Assembly (NCBI GenBank): GCA_023436305.1
Contig: JAEZJQ010000060.1
Span: forward strand, 11,437-75,436
Reading direction: 5' to 3'
Source: Bacillota bacterium
Lineage (GTDB): Bacteria; Bacillota; UBA4882; UBA8346
Length of the DNA stretch: 64,000 nucleotides
The translations under genes were made by a program, and so were the position numbers. A model generated the notes under the pieces. That model had not been told where the DNA came from. It ran no database searches and saw only the letters and a program-made list of their open reading frames with translations. Of the stretch, positions 1 to 7,420 are shown one piece after another; the first letter of the stretch is position 1, and every line of letters begins with the position of its first letter.

Positions 1-1834
1 TATTCAAGAGTTTTGGAACAATTTGCAAAACGGCAAGGATTGTATCACTGAAATCCCCAAAGACCGCTGGGATCATAGCCGGTACTTCGATGAAGACAAG
101 GATAAGCCGGGGAAAACATGCAGCAAGTGGGGCGGCTTCCTGGATGGCGTTGATCAATTCGATCCGGTATTCTTCAATATCTCACCCATGGAAGCCGGAT
201 TTACGGACCCTCAGGAGCGGTTATTCCTGGAATGTGTCTGCGAAACCCTGGGAGATGCGGGATATACCCGCCATTCCCTGAGTGAGCGCCAAGCATCGGA
301 AGGCAATATCGGAGTTTATGTAGGAGTAATGTACGAAGAGTACCAACTCTATGGAGCCCAGGAACAGGTTCAGGGGTGGCCGGTTGCTCTTACCGGGATT
401 CCGTCATCCATCGCCAACCGGGTGTCTTATTTCTGCAATTTCCATGGGCCCAGCCTGGCCGTGGATACCATGTGTTCATCCTCTTTAATGGCGATCCATT
501 TGGCCTGTCACAGCTTGCAACGCGGCGAATGCGGAATGGCGATTGCGGGTGGGGTCAACCTTTCCATTCACCCCAATAAATATCTATTGCTGGCCCAGAG
601 CAAGTTCCTCTCCAACAAAGGACGGTGTATGAGTTTCGGGGAAGGCGGCGACGGTTATGTACCCGGTGAAGGAGTGGGGGCAGTGTTGCTTAAACCACTG
701 TCGAAAGCCATTGCCGGCGGGGATCACATCTATGGAGTGATCAAGGGAACCGCGGTGAATCATGGCGGAAAAACCAATGGCTACATAGTTCCCAACCCCA
801 ATGCCCAGGCCAGGGTCATTGGACAAGCATTGATGGAAGCGGGGATCGATCCCCGGACCATCAGTTATGTTGAAGCGCACGGTATCGGGACTTCGTTAGG
901 GGACCCCATCGAAATCACCGGTTTGACGAAAGCCTTCCGGGAATATACCGAAGACAACCAGTTCTGCGCCATCGGGTCGGCCAAGTCCAATATTGGGCAT
1001 TGCGAGAGCGCGGGCGGGATCGCCGGGATCACCAAGGTGTTATTGCAACTTAAATATCGTCAATTGGCGCCCTCCCTGCATTCCAAAATATTGAACCCGA
1101 ATATCAATTTTGCGAATACTCCCTTTGTCGTCCAGCAAGCTTTGGCCGACTGGAACCGGCTGGTGATTAACGGCATGGAATCGCCAAGACGGGCCGGGGT
1201 GAACAGTTTCGGGGCGGGAGGTTCCAATGCCTATGTGGTAATCGAAGAATACATTCCCCAAAGCCAGGAACGGATTCCATTGACGATTGCCCCGCAAAAC
1301 CCGGACAGACCCACCGGCGCGATTATCGTATTATCGGCCGGAGATGAAGAAAGATTGGCGGCTTATGCAAGAAACATCCTGGATTTTTTAGAAGACGGGA
1401 CAAAGGTTGATCCCGGCGCTTTTCCGGGTATCGAAGATATTGCATATACTTTGCAAGTGGGCCGGGAAGCCATGGAAGAGCGTTTGGCAATGGTTGTGCC
1501 GGATACCGCCGGGTTCATCGAGAAATTAACTCAATACTTACAGAACAAAGAACATATTGAGCACCTGTATTATGGGAAAATCAGCGGCCAAAAAACCAGA
1601 CCGGAATTATTATCGGGGAGGTCCGGCGACGAATTTGTAAAACTGATGATTCAAGAAAAAGAGTTTTCAAAACTTGCCCAACTTTGGGTGTTCGGCGAGG
1701 AAATTGATTGGAATTTACTGTACCCCAATCAAAAACCCCGCCGGGTGTCGATACCGGTAAGTCCTTTTGCTAAGAAAAGGTGCTGGATACCGAAATTTGA
1801 AACCAATAACGAAGGCGGGGAAGTATCGGAGTGA
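1..1834 (+). CDS. Trans-AT type polyketide synthase, C-terminal ketosynthase (5' partial)
   Basis: The frame is open from the left edge and enters inside a ketosynthase domain (about the first 430 residues), so the gene starts upstream. The condensing Cys sits in 'DTMCSSSL' (Cys codon 473-475), and both catalytic His motifs are present: 'EAHGIGTSLGDPIE' and 'GSAKSNIGHCESAGG'. The domain should therefore be able to catalyse Claisen condensation. It is followed by the usual KS-flanking linker ending in 'VSPFAKKRCWIP', and the protein stops about 12 residues later, with no AT, KR, ACP or thioesterase. Absence of AT and the downstream HMG-synthase cassette suggest the trans-AT family (inference). 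Ending a protein on a KS normally means the next protein carries the rest of the module, but no such protein follows here. Confidence 0.9.
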   Translation, partial: IQEFWNNLQNGKDCITEIPKDRWDHSRYFDEDKDKPGKTCSKWGGFLDGVDQFDPVFFNISPMEAGFTDPQERLFLECVCETLGDAGYTRHSLSERQASEGNIGVYVGVMYEEYQLYGAQEQVQGWPVALTGIPSSIANRVSYFCNFHGPSLAVDTMCSSSLMAIHLACHSLQRGECGMAIAGGVNLSIHPNKYLLLAQSKFLSNKGRCMSFGEGGDGYVPGEGVGAVLLKPLSKAIAGGDHIYGVIKGTAVNHGGKTNGYIVPNPNAQARVIGQALMEAGIDPRTISYVEAHGIGTSLGDPIEITGLTKAFREYTEDNQFCAIGSAKSNIGHCESAGGIAGITKVLLQLKYRQLAPSLHSKILNPNINFANTPFVVQQALADWNRLVINGMESPRRAGVNSFGAGGSNAYVVIEEYIPQSQERIPLTIAPQNPDRPTGAIIVLSAGDEERLAAYARNILDFLEDGTKVDPGAFPGIEDIAYTLQVGREAMEERLAMVVPDTAGFIEKLTQYLQNKEHIEHLYYGKISGQKTRPELLSGRSGDEFVKLMIQEKEFSKLAQLWVFGEEIDWNLLYPNQKPRRVSIPVSPFAKKRCWIPKFETNNEGGEVSE

Positions 1835-1944
1835 TCTATCAATACCTCCCATGTTTGAGAAATCAGGCTCATTTGGCTTTGAGTCTTTGAGCTTCGGCTT
1901 CAGAGAGGTCAAAGAAATGTTTCGCTTATAAATTTATAACAATT

Positions 1945-1973
1945 GGATAAGGGCCGAAGGTCCTTTATTTTTG
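1945..1973 (+). terminator. Intrinsic terminator after the PKS gene
   Basis: A 7-bp stem AAGGGCC / GGTCCTT (one G-U pair) with a GAA loop is followed by TATTTTTG. It lies about 110 bp after the PKS stop and separates it from the ACP gene. Confidence 0.7.
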
Positions 1974-2008
1974 TCCTTTTTCAAATGGCTTGTCGAAAGA
2001 ATAAGTTA

Positions 2009-2025
2009 GGAGTCTGTGCGGCTAA
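2009..2025 (+). repeat. Solo terminus of the AGTCTGTGCG repeat family
   Basis: GGAGTCTGTGCGGCTAAT matches the left end of the repeat copies at 62230 and 62341. Sequence after this point does not match the family, and no opposite terminus was found nearby, so this is a truncated remnant or chance similarity to one end. Confidence 0.5.
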
Positions 2026-2346
2026 TTTGTATTGAAACGGTATGTATTTTAAATTTATTATTTAATTTCACCAATATCGGTTTTATCTTCTTTTAACTCT
2101 AAAAATCCTTTTTAAAACATTAACTATTTCAAAAGGATATTTTATAGTTGCATCGAATTCTCTATCCTATATTTCATTTCCTATTTGTTACCAACGTATC
2201 AAATGAGATGGTGCGCGTGCGCGAAGGTATTTTGGAATATTACATATAAGTTACAACATTATCGGAAAACCGATGATGCTTTCGGTTACAAGGTACAGTC
2301 GCTGTTTTTTGTAATGTTTCAATATCATTTTTTAAGGAGGAATAAA

Positions 2347-2595
2347 ATGAACCGAGAAGATGTTTTTAAAATTATTGTACGCAATACCTGCGAGGTAATT
2401 CCCGAATTGAATGGCCATGACTTCCAGTCCAGTGATCGATTGGCGGATCTAGGCGCCAACTCCGTCGATCGGGCTGATATCGTGATGATGACTTTGGAAA
2501 ATCTGTCCTTGAAAATTCCGATGGTGGAGTTGCATGGTGCAAAAAATATCGGAGAATTGGCGAATGTGCTCCATGAAAAACTGCAATCAGCTTGA
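2347..2595 (+). CDS. Stand-alone acyl carrier protein of beta-branching (HMGS) cassette
   Basis: 82 residues, the usual size of a discrete ACP. The phosphopantetheine Ser lies in 'DLGANSVDRADIV', the signature of AcpK-type donor ACPs that hold malonyl/acetyl units for HMG-synthase beta-branching rather than of chain-elongation ACPs. The ATG at 2347 was chosen because AAGGAGG sits 8 bases upstream (2334-2340); longer in-frame starts lack this. Its role would be to carry the malonyl group that the next gene's KS decarboxylates to acetyl, which HMG synthase then adds to a beta-ketone on the PKS. It overlaps the 5' end of the KS gene, consistent with translational coupling. Confidence 0.9.
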   Translation: MNREDVFKIIVRNTCEVIPELNGHDFQSSDRLADLGANSVDRADIVMMTLENLSLKIPMVELHGAKNIGELANVLHEKLQSA

Positions 2596-3802
2596 GTTTA
2601 TCGTTACAGGTCTCGGGGTTACCACATCCATTGGGCAAGGAAAAACCGGCTTTACTTCGGCATTGATGCAAGGACATCATGCATTTGGAGTAATGCAACG
2701 CCCAGGGCGTCAAAAAGGAACCTCGTTTTTAGGGGCGGAGATTCCTACTTTGTCTTATCCGGAGAGTTTTTCAAAACGAATGTTACGGACAGCTTCTTTT
2801 TCGGAACAGGTGGCTTTGGTTACCCTCCATGAAGCATGGAATGAAGCAAAATTGGACACGATCGACCCGGGGAGGATTGGATTGGTGATTGGCGGTTCCA
2901 ATCTCCAACAACGGGAGTTGATTCAAATCCATGAGTCTTATAAGGAACGCGCCTGTTTTATACCGCCAACCTATGGACTTTCCTTTATGGATAGTGATCT
3001 ATGCGGAATTTGCACCGAACAATTCGGGATTCAAGGTTTAGCCTATACGGTGGGAGGAGCTTCCGCCAGCGGCCAATTGTCGGTTATTCAGGCAATTCAA
3101 ATGCTACAAACGGATCAGGTTGATGTCTGCATTGCCATGGGCGCTTTAATGGACCTCTCGTTTTGGGAATGCCAAGCACTACGGTCTTTGGGAGCTATGG
3201 GAACCGACCGCTACGCTGATGAACCGGCAATGGCCTGTCGCCCTTTTGATAAAAACCGGGATGGATTCATTTATGGAGAATCCTGCGGGGTAATCGTCAT
3301 CGAACGGGCCGGGTTTGCCATCGACCGCCAGGTAAAACCTTACGCCCGGATTTCCGGATGGTCCATGGGAATCGATGGGAATCGAAATCCGAATCCTTCT
3401 TATGACGGAGAAACCCGGGTAATAAGAAAAACATTGCAGCAAGCGGGGTTATCGGCCCGGGAGATAGATTACATCAACCCCCACGGAACAGGTTCGGTGA
3501 TCGGAGATGAGATCGAACTTAAGGCAATTCGTGATTGTGAACTTTCTCATGCATATATCAATGCGACCAAATCGATTACCGGACATGGCTTGACAGCGGC
3601 CGGAGCCGTAGAAATCATTGCAACTTTGTTGCAAATGAAAGCGTCACGGCTTCATCCCACCCGAAATTTGGATAACCCAATTGAATCCGCATTCAATTGG
3701 GTACAGTATCAATCCGTACCGCATAATATTAAAAACGCATTAACCTTAAGTATGGGATTTGGTGGGATTAATACTGCAATTTGTCTGCAAAAGTACGATT
3801 AA
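2573..3802 (+). CDS. Decarboxylating ketosynthase of beta-branching cassette (PksF-like)
   Basis: About 409 residues with a FabF/KS fold. The position of the condensing Cys is Ser: the motif reads 'VGGASASG' (Ser codon 3062-3064), while the two His motifs 'NPHGTGSVIGDEIE' and 'SITGHGLTAAGAVE' remain. This Cys-to-Ser change is typical of the KS that converts malonyl-ACP to acetyl-ACP in beta-branching cassettes such as PksF. The start is uncertain: ATG 2573 or ATG 2564, both overlapping the ACP gene; I give the one nearest the conserved 'IVTGLGVTTSIG' N-terminus. It is followed after 19 bp by the deleted HMG synthase. Confidence 0.88.
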   Translation: MKNCNQLEFIVTGLGVTTSIGQGKTGFTSALMQGHHAFGVMQRPGRQKGTSFLGAEIPTLSYPESFSKRMLRTASFSEQVALVTLHEAWNEAKLDTIDPGRIGLVIGGSNLQQRELIQIHESYKERACFIPPTYGLSFMDSDLCGICTEQFGIQGLAYTVGGASASGQLSVIQAIQMLQTDQVDVCIAMGALMDLSFWECQALRSLGAMGTDRYADEPAMACRPFDKNRDGFIYGESCGVIVIERAGFAIDRQVKPYARISGWSMGIDGNRNPNPSYDGETRVIRKTLQQAGLSAREIDYINPHGTGSVIGDEIELKAIRDCELSHAYINATKSITGHGLTAAGAVEIIATLLQMKASRLHPTRNLDNPIESAFNWVQYQSVPHNIKNALTLSMGFGGINTAICLQKYD

Positions 3803-3821
3803 TATTTTAAAGCAAAGGTGA

Positions 3822-4121
3822 ATGGACATGGTCCCCGTCGGAATTGAAGCGATGAATTTTTTTGGTGGGTCGGCGTACTTGGATGTAATGCAATTAGCCC
3901 AGCATCGAAACTTGGATAATGATAGAAACGAACGTTATCAATTGTCCATGGAAGAATATGATGCCTTATTGATGGGCAGCGGCGCGGTAAGATTCGGTAC
4001 CCGGAATGTGAAGTCGGATTTTGAACTGATTCCGGGAATATTAAACTCATTTCGTGGGAGGGAACGATTGTTTTTGGCAGAGATAAAGGAATTTCATCGT
4101 GAATACAGGTGGGTCTCATGA
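3822..4121 (+). pseudogene. HMG-CoA synthase-like gene with large internal in-frame deletion
   Basis: It encodes only 99 residues, where polyketide HMG synthases (PksG family) have about 420. Residues 1-28 ('VPVGIEAMNFFGGSAYLDV' and following) match the N-terminus of PksG. Residues from about 34 ('RYQLSMEEYDALL', 'VRFGTRNVKSDFELIPGI', 'EFHREYRWVS') match its extreme C-terminus. About 310 residues between them are missing, including the catalytic Glu, Cys and His. The junction is near 3905-3945 and the frame is kept. The ribosome site (AAAGGTG), the start and the ATGA overlap with the next gene all look intact, so the remnant may still be translated, but it cannot catalyse the aldol step. An assembly collapse is an alternative explanation. 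Confidence 0.85.
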
Positions 4122-4885
4122 ATTATCAAACGATTCGGGTTCGTTTCCAAGAACCGATATGTTTCCTGCAAATAAATCGCCCGGAAGCGAATAATACAAT
4201 TAACGATGTCTTGGTTGAAGAATGTCATCAAGTACTGGATATGTGTGAAGAATCAATTACAGTTGTGGTGTTGGAAGGTTTACCGGAAGTGTTTTGCTTT
4301 GGGGCTGATTTCCAGGGGATGCACGAACAACAAGCTGGCAGGCCACTCAATGAACAAGGGCGGCCGGAACCTTTGTATGATTTGTGGATGAAAATGGCTT
4401 CGGGACCCTATATTACTATTTCCCATGTTCGCGGAAAGGCAAATGCGGGAGGGGTGGGATTCGTTGCCGCCAGTGATATTGTAATTGCGGATCAGACCGC
4501 CCAGTTTAGTTTATCCGAACTATTATTCGGACTTATTCCGGCTTGTGTTCTACCGTTTTTGATTCGGCGGATTGGATTTCAAAAAGCCCATTATTTAACT
4601 TTAATGACCCAGCCGGTTTCAGTTCAGCAGGCCCATACCTGGGGGTTGGTAGATATATATGATGTTGACAGCGAGTCTTTGCTTCGTAAGCATTTACTTC
4701 GGCTCCGACGTTTATCCAAAATAGGAATTCAACGGTATAAACATTATATGAATGAGTTAAATGGTTCGCTGCTCCAATCCAAAGCGGTGGCTGTGTCAAT
4801 GAACAAGGAAGTATTTTCGGATCCCCGCAATATGGAGGGGATTTTCCGGTATGTCGAACAGGGAAAATTTCCATGGGAAGATTGA
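4118..4885 (+). CDS. Enoyl-CoA hydratase-like dehydratase of beta-branching cassette (ECH1, PksH-like)
   Basis: 255 residues of the crotonase fold, closely resembling PksH over its whole length: 'RPEANNTINDVLVEECHQVL', 'LPEVFCFGADFQGM', 'QFSLSELLFGLIPACVLPFL', 'GIFRYVEQGKFPWED'. ECH1 dehydrates the HMG-type intermediate on the ACP. The start is ATG 4118, which overlaps the HMG-synthase stop as ATGA; a GTG nine bases earlier is also in frame. In complete cassettes an ECH2 decarboxylase usually follows; here the next genes are unrelated. With HMG synthase broken, this enzyme probably has no substrate. Confidence 0.92.
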   Translation: MNYQTIRVRFQEPICFLQINRPEANNTINDVLVEECHQVLDMCEESITVVVLEGLPEVFCFGADFQGMHEQQAGRPLNEQGRPEPLYDLWMKMASGPYITISHVRGKANAGGVGFVAASDIVIADQTAQFSLSELLFGLIPACVLPFLIRRIGFQKAHYLTLMTQPVSVQQAHTWGLVDIYDVDSESLLRKHLLRLRRLSKIGIQRYKHYMNELNGSLLQSKAVAVSMNKEVFSDPRNMEGIFRYVEQGKFPWED

Positions 4886-4937
4886 GGCAAATTTCGATAG
4901 ATGGCCGGGGAGGTCTGTTCGATTCACCAAACCGTAA

Positions 4938-4966
4938 TTGACAAACCAACCAAAATCTGTTAGTAT
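4938..4966 (+). promoter_or_regulatory. Sigma-A type promoter of the riboswitch-GNAT unit
   Basis: A perfect -35 TTGACA (4938-4943), a 17-bp spacer and -10 TAGTAT (4961-4966) sit about 50 bp upstream of the structured leader. Confidence 0.85.
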
Positions 4967-5014
4967 ATTTACCAACAAGTATTTTGTATACACACTCAGA
5001 ACAATGTGCATCAT

Positions 5015-5140
5015 GTGGGAGTGCATCTAGGGTTCCACCGGCAAGCGGAAGCAGCCGGGTTCGGTCCAAGCGATGCGAGAACGGTTCAGTACCTGAACCG
5101 CTTACACCCTTGAGAGAAAAGCTCGAGGAAGGAGTCTCAC
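5015..5140 (+). promoter_or_regulatory. ykkC-family riboswitch aptamer
   Basis: P1 pairs GTGGGA (5015-5020) with TCTCAC (5135-5140). The ykkC hallmark CTAGGGTTCC follows (5027-5036), then a stem ACCGGC / GCCGGGT, then CGGTCCAAGCGA corresponding to the conserved GGTCCGAGAG block. A perfect 8-bp hairpin CGGTTCAG / CTGAACCG comes next (5082-5100), and finally GAG-AGAAAAG-CTC, which matches the conserved GGG-ACAAAAG-CCC element with a compensatory change. Its 3' part is also the 5' arm of a terminator, so ligand binding should allow read-through (ON switch). ykkC RNAs include guanidine, ppGpp, PRPP and nucleotide-binding subtypes; I cannot assign the ligand by eye. Confidence 0.78.
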
Positions 5141-5190
5141 GTTAACATTCAATGTTAATGTACTCTTTCCCCGGGCTTTAATTTTTTTTT
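5118..5190 (+). terminator. Riboswitch-controlled intrinsic terminator
   Basis: The arms 5118-5135 and 5162-5179 pair at 17 of 18 positions, and the stem is followed by a run of nine T. The loop itself contains a perfect TTAACATT-c-AATGTTAA hairpin. The 5' arm overlaps the conserved AAAAGCTC element and the strand leading to P1, making terminator and aptamer mutually exclusive. Confidence 0.88.
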
Positions 5191-5232
5191 GACCGGACTA
5201 TAAATTTCTTTATTCCAAAGGAGGTTACACAT

Positions 5233-5793
5233 ATGCCCAACATTATCGGTTCGAAAATCATACTTCGGGAATACCGGCGGGAAGACTTGGCGTCTATGCG
5301 TCAGTGGGTCAATGATCCGGAAGTGGTGGATAAACTTTCCGACATCTTTCTCTTTCCCCATTCGGTGGTCCAAACCGAGAGTTTTTTAAACGGCAAGCTG
5401 GAGGGGAAAGGCGATCCGGGGTTTGTCATCGCTGACAAAGAAAGCGGCGCTTACATCGGGCAGATCGATCTGGTGAATCTCGACTGGAAAAACCGGCTGA
5501 GCCGTTTTGGCATTGTCATCGGGGATGCCAATCTGCGGGGGCGGGGTTACGGCTCGGAGGCCATCCGGCTGCTGCAAAAACATGCCTTTGAACGGCTGAA
5601 CCTGAACAAACTGGAACTGGAAGTCTATGATTTCAATACAAACGCTTATCGATGCTATCTGAAATGCGGGTTCAAGGAAGAAGGACGGCTCCGGGAGAGT
5701 CATTACATTCATGGGTGGTATCACGATAAGATCATAATGGGGATTTTAAAGAGCGAATATGAACAGGGTGGCGGCGACTTTTTAAGAAGCTAA
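5233..5793 (+). CDS. GNAT-family N-acetyltransferase (RimJ/RimL/SpeG-like)
   Basis: 186 residues, a typical single GNAT domain. The N-terminus 'LREYRREDLASMRQWVNDPEV' is the standard RimJ/RimL opening. The acetyl-CoA loop is seen as 'NLRGRGYGSEAIRLL' (R-G-x-G-Y/A), and the C-terminal strand contains 'YRCYLKCGFKEEGRLRES'. The ATG at 5233 is preceded by AAGGAGG at 5217-5223. The substrate is unknown; spermidine, ribosomal protein N-termini or small amines are all acetylated by close families. It is transcribed from its own promoter through the ykkC-type riboswitch, so its expression should respond to that ligand. Confidence 0.9.
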   Translation: MPNIIGSKIILREYRREDLASMRQWVNDPEVVDKLSDIFLFPHSVVQTESFLNGKLEGKGDPGFVIADKESGAYIGQIDLVNLDWKNRLSRFGIVIGDANLRGRGYGSEAIRLLQKHAFERLNLNKLELEVYDFNTNAYRCYLKCGFKEEGRLRESHYIHGWYHDKIIMGILKSEYEQGGGDFLRS

Positions 5794-5823
5794 ATTGATA
5801 AAAAATTTCGGGAGTGATACAAT

Positions 5824-5943
5824 ATGGAATGGTCGGTCCGAACCATTGAAAGGATTGTCTGGAATTCTCAGCACCAAGGAAGCCGCGCGCTCGCGACGGC
5901 CTTTATGAATAATTCGGATTTTAAAGAGAACCCGAAGGATTAA
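5824..5943 (+). CDS. Possible 39-residue small protein
   Basis: An ATG at 5824 with GGGAGTGA seven bases upstream opens a 39-codon frame containing 'MEWSVRTIERIVWN'. I recognise no family. It lies in the 299-bp gap between the GNAT gene and thyA, where nothing else is visible. It may be a chance frame. Confidence 0.25.
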   Translation: MEWSVRTIERIVWNSQHQGSRALATAFMNNSDFKENPKD

Positions 5944-6092
5944 TGCGGCGCAGGCCAATTAGCGAGTGAAGATACTTGATAAAAGCATCGACAGCTAAAT
6001 AAATCTTAAGTTGTCAACAAGGAATGAAACCGGCAATGACGAATAAAAGAAGAGACTCTATCGTGAATAATTAATCCTAAAGAAGGTTGACC

Positions 6093-6887
6093 ATGAAACA
6101 ATATCTTGATCTTTGCCGGCATATCCTGGATAACGGCGTAAAAAAAGAGGACCGTACCGGGACTGGAACCGTCAGCGTCTTTGGCTATCAGATGCGCTTC
6201 AACTTGGCCGAAGGATTTCCACTGCTAACCACCAAAAAAATGCACTTGAAGTCGATTATTTATGAGTTGTTATGGTTTCTGCGAGGAGATACCAATATCA
6301 AGTACTTGAACGAACACGGCGTTACCATCTGGGACGAATGGGCCGATGAAAACGGAGATCTGGGGCCGATTTACGGTTACCAGTGGTGCTCCTGGCGGAC
6401 CCGGAATGGGGAGACCGTTGATCAGATTACCGAAGTAATCCGGGACATTAAGACCAATCCCAACTCCCGCAGGCTCCTAGTCAGCGCCTGGAATGTGGGG
6501 GAGATCGGCCAAATGGCCCTGCCGCCGTGCCATTGTTTCTTTCAATTCTACGTGGCCGGCGGCAAACTCTCCTGCCAGATGTACCAACGAAGCGCCGATG
6601 TGTTTCTGGGAGTTCCCTTTAATATTGCCTCCTATGTGCTTCTGACCATGATGATCGCCCAAGTCTGTGGCTTACAGTTGGGAGAATTCATTCATACTTT
6701 CGGCGACACTCATATTTATTTGAATCATATGGAAGCGGTTAACTTGCAGCTTAGCAGGGAACCGCGACCTCTCCCGCTGATGCGCTTGAATCCGGAAATT
6801 TCATCCATTTTTGATTTTCACTATGAGGATTTCAAGTTGCTGAATTATGACCCGCATCCGTCCATTAAAGGGGCAATATCGGTATGA
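6093..6887 (+). CDS. thyA: Thymidylate synthase
   Basis: 264 residues, the same length as the E. coli enzyme. It makes dTMP from dUMP with methylene-tetrahydrofolate as carbon donor and reductant. The catalytic Cys146 lies in 'ALPPCHCFFQFYV'; the folate/phosphate segments 'RTGTGTVSVFGYQMRF', 'QRSADVFLGVPFNIA' and 'HIYLNHMEAVNLQL' are intact. ATG 6093 was chosen over a TTG six bases earlier because it has AGAAGG (6081-6086) at proper distance. The stop overlaps the start of folA (ATGA), giving the classical thyA-folA pair in which dihydrofolate produced here is recycled. Confidence 0.98.
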   Translation: MKQYLDLCRHILDNGVKKEDRTGTGTVSVFGYQMRFNLAEGFPLLTTKKMHLKSIIYELLWFLRGDTNIKYLNEHGVTIWDEWADENGDLGPIYGYQWCSWRTRNGETVDQITEVIRDIKTNPNSRRLLVSAWNVGEIGQMALPPCHCFFQFYVAGGKLSCQMYQRSADVFLGVPFNIASYVLLTMMIAQVCGLQLGEFIHTFGDTHIYLNHMEAVNLQLSREPRPLPLMRLNPEISSIFDFHYEDFKLLNYDPHPSIKGAISV

Positions 6888-7390
6888 TCTCGTTAATCGC
6901 GGCCGTGGCCCAAAACCGGGTTATCGGCAAAGACAACCGGCTGCCCTGGCGTTTGCCGGCGGATATGGCCTATTTTAAACAGACCACCATGGGGCATCCG
7001 GTGGTGATGGGGCGTAAGACGTTCGAATCCATCGGCAAGCCGTTGCCGGGGCGCCGGAATATCATTTTAACCCGTGACCCGGACTTCCGGGCGGAAGGTT
7101 GCGAAGTATGCCATTCCATCACGGCGGTTTTGGCGCTGGCCAGGGCTGGTGAAGAGGAATTTTTTATCATTGGCGGAGATTCGGTCTATTCAGCCTTTTT
7201 CCCACTGGCAGACCGGTTATACTTAACCTTCATCGCTCAATCATTTGCAGGGGACGCCTTTTTCCCGGAGATTGACGCCCGAAAGTGGCGGTTGGTTTCC
7301 AAGACCCAAGGAGAAATCAATGAAAAAAATCCTTATGAGTATTCCTTTCTAATCTATGAAGCAGTATCCCCGTCCCGAAACGGCGTCTGA
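6884..7390 (+). CDS. folA: Dihydrofolate reductase
   Basis: 168 residues. It reduces dihydrofolate to tetrahydrofolate with NADPH. The sequence shows the usual signature: 'MISLIAAVAQNRVIGKDNRLPWRLPADM' opening with the active-site acidic residue (Asp in LPADM), 'VVMGRKTFESIG' and 'PLPGRRNIILTR' for cofactor binding, and 'FIIGGDSVYSAFFPLADRLYL'. It is translationally coupled to thyA. Its stop lies 30 bp from the convergent end of the aldo/keto reductase gene, and I see no terminator in that short space. Confidence 0.98.
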   Translation: MISLIAAVAQNRVIGKDNRLPWRLPADMAYFKQTTMGHPVVMGRKTFESIGKPLPGRRNIILTRDPDFRAEGCEVCHSITAVLALARAGEEEFFIIGGDSVYSAFFPLADRLYLTFIAQSFAGDAFFPEIDARKWRLVSKTQGEINEKNPYEYSFLIYEAVSPSRNGV

Positions 7391-7420
7391 ACCTTGGCGT
7401 GTTTGTGCCGGGATCTTAGC

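Larger units (their letters stand above)
1835..2346. other. 512-bp non-coding gap between PKS end and beta-branching cassette
   Basis: It holds the terminator and, at 2009-2025, one isolated end of the repeat family described at 9540 and 62230. The remainder is AT-rich and I see no gene in it. An in-frame extension of the ACP gene upstream to about 2185 exists, but it has no ribosome site and its translation does not resemble an ACP. A promoter for the cassette probably lies in 2040-2330, but I could not pick a convincing -35/-10 pair. Confidence 0.6.

Noticed and set aside
5000..5200. T-box or M-box leader
   Set aside because: The T-box AGGGTGGTACCGCG antiterminator and the M-box core are missing, while ykkC elements fit well.
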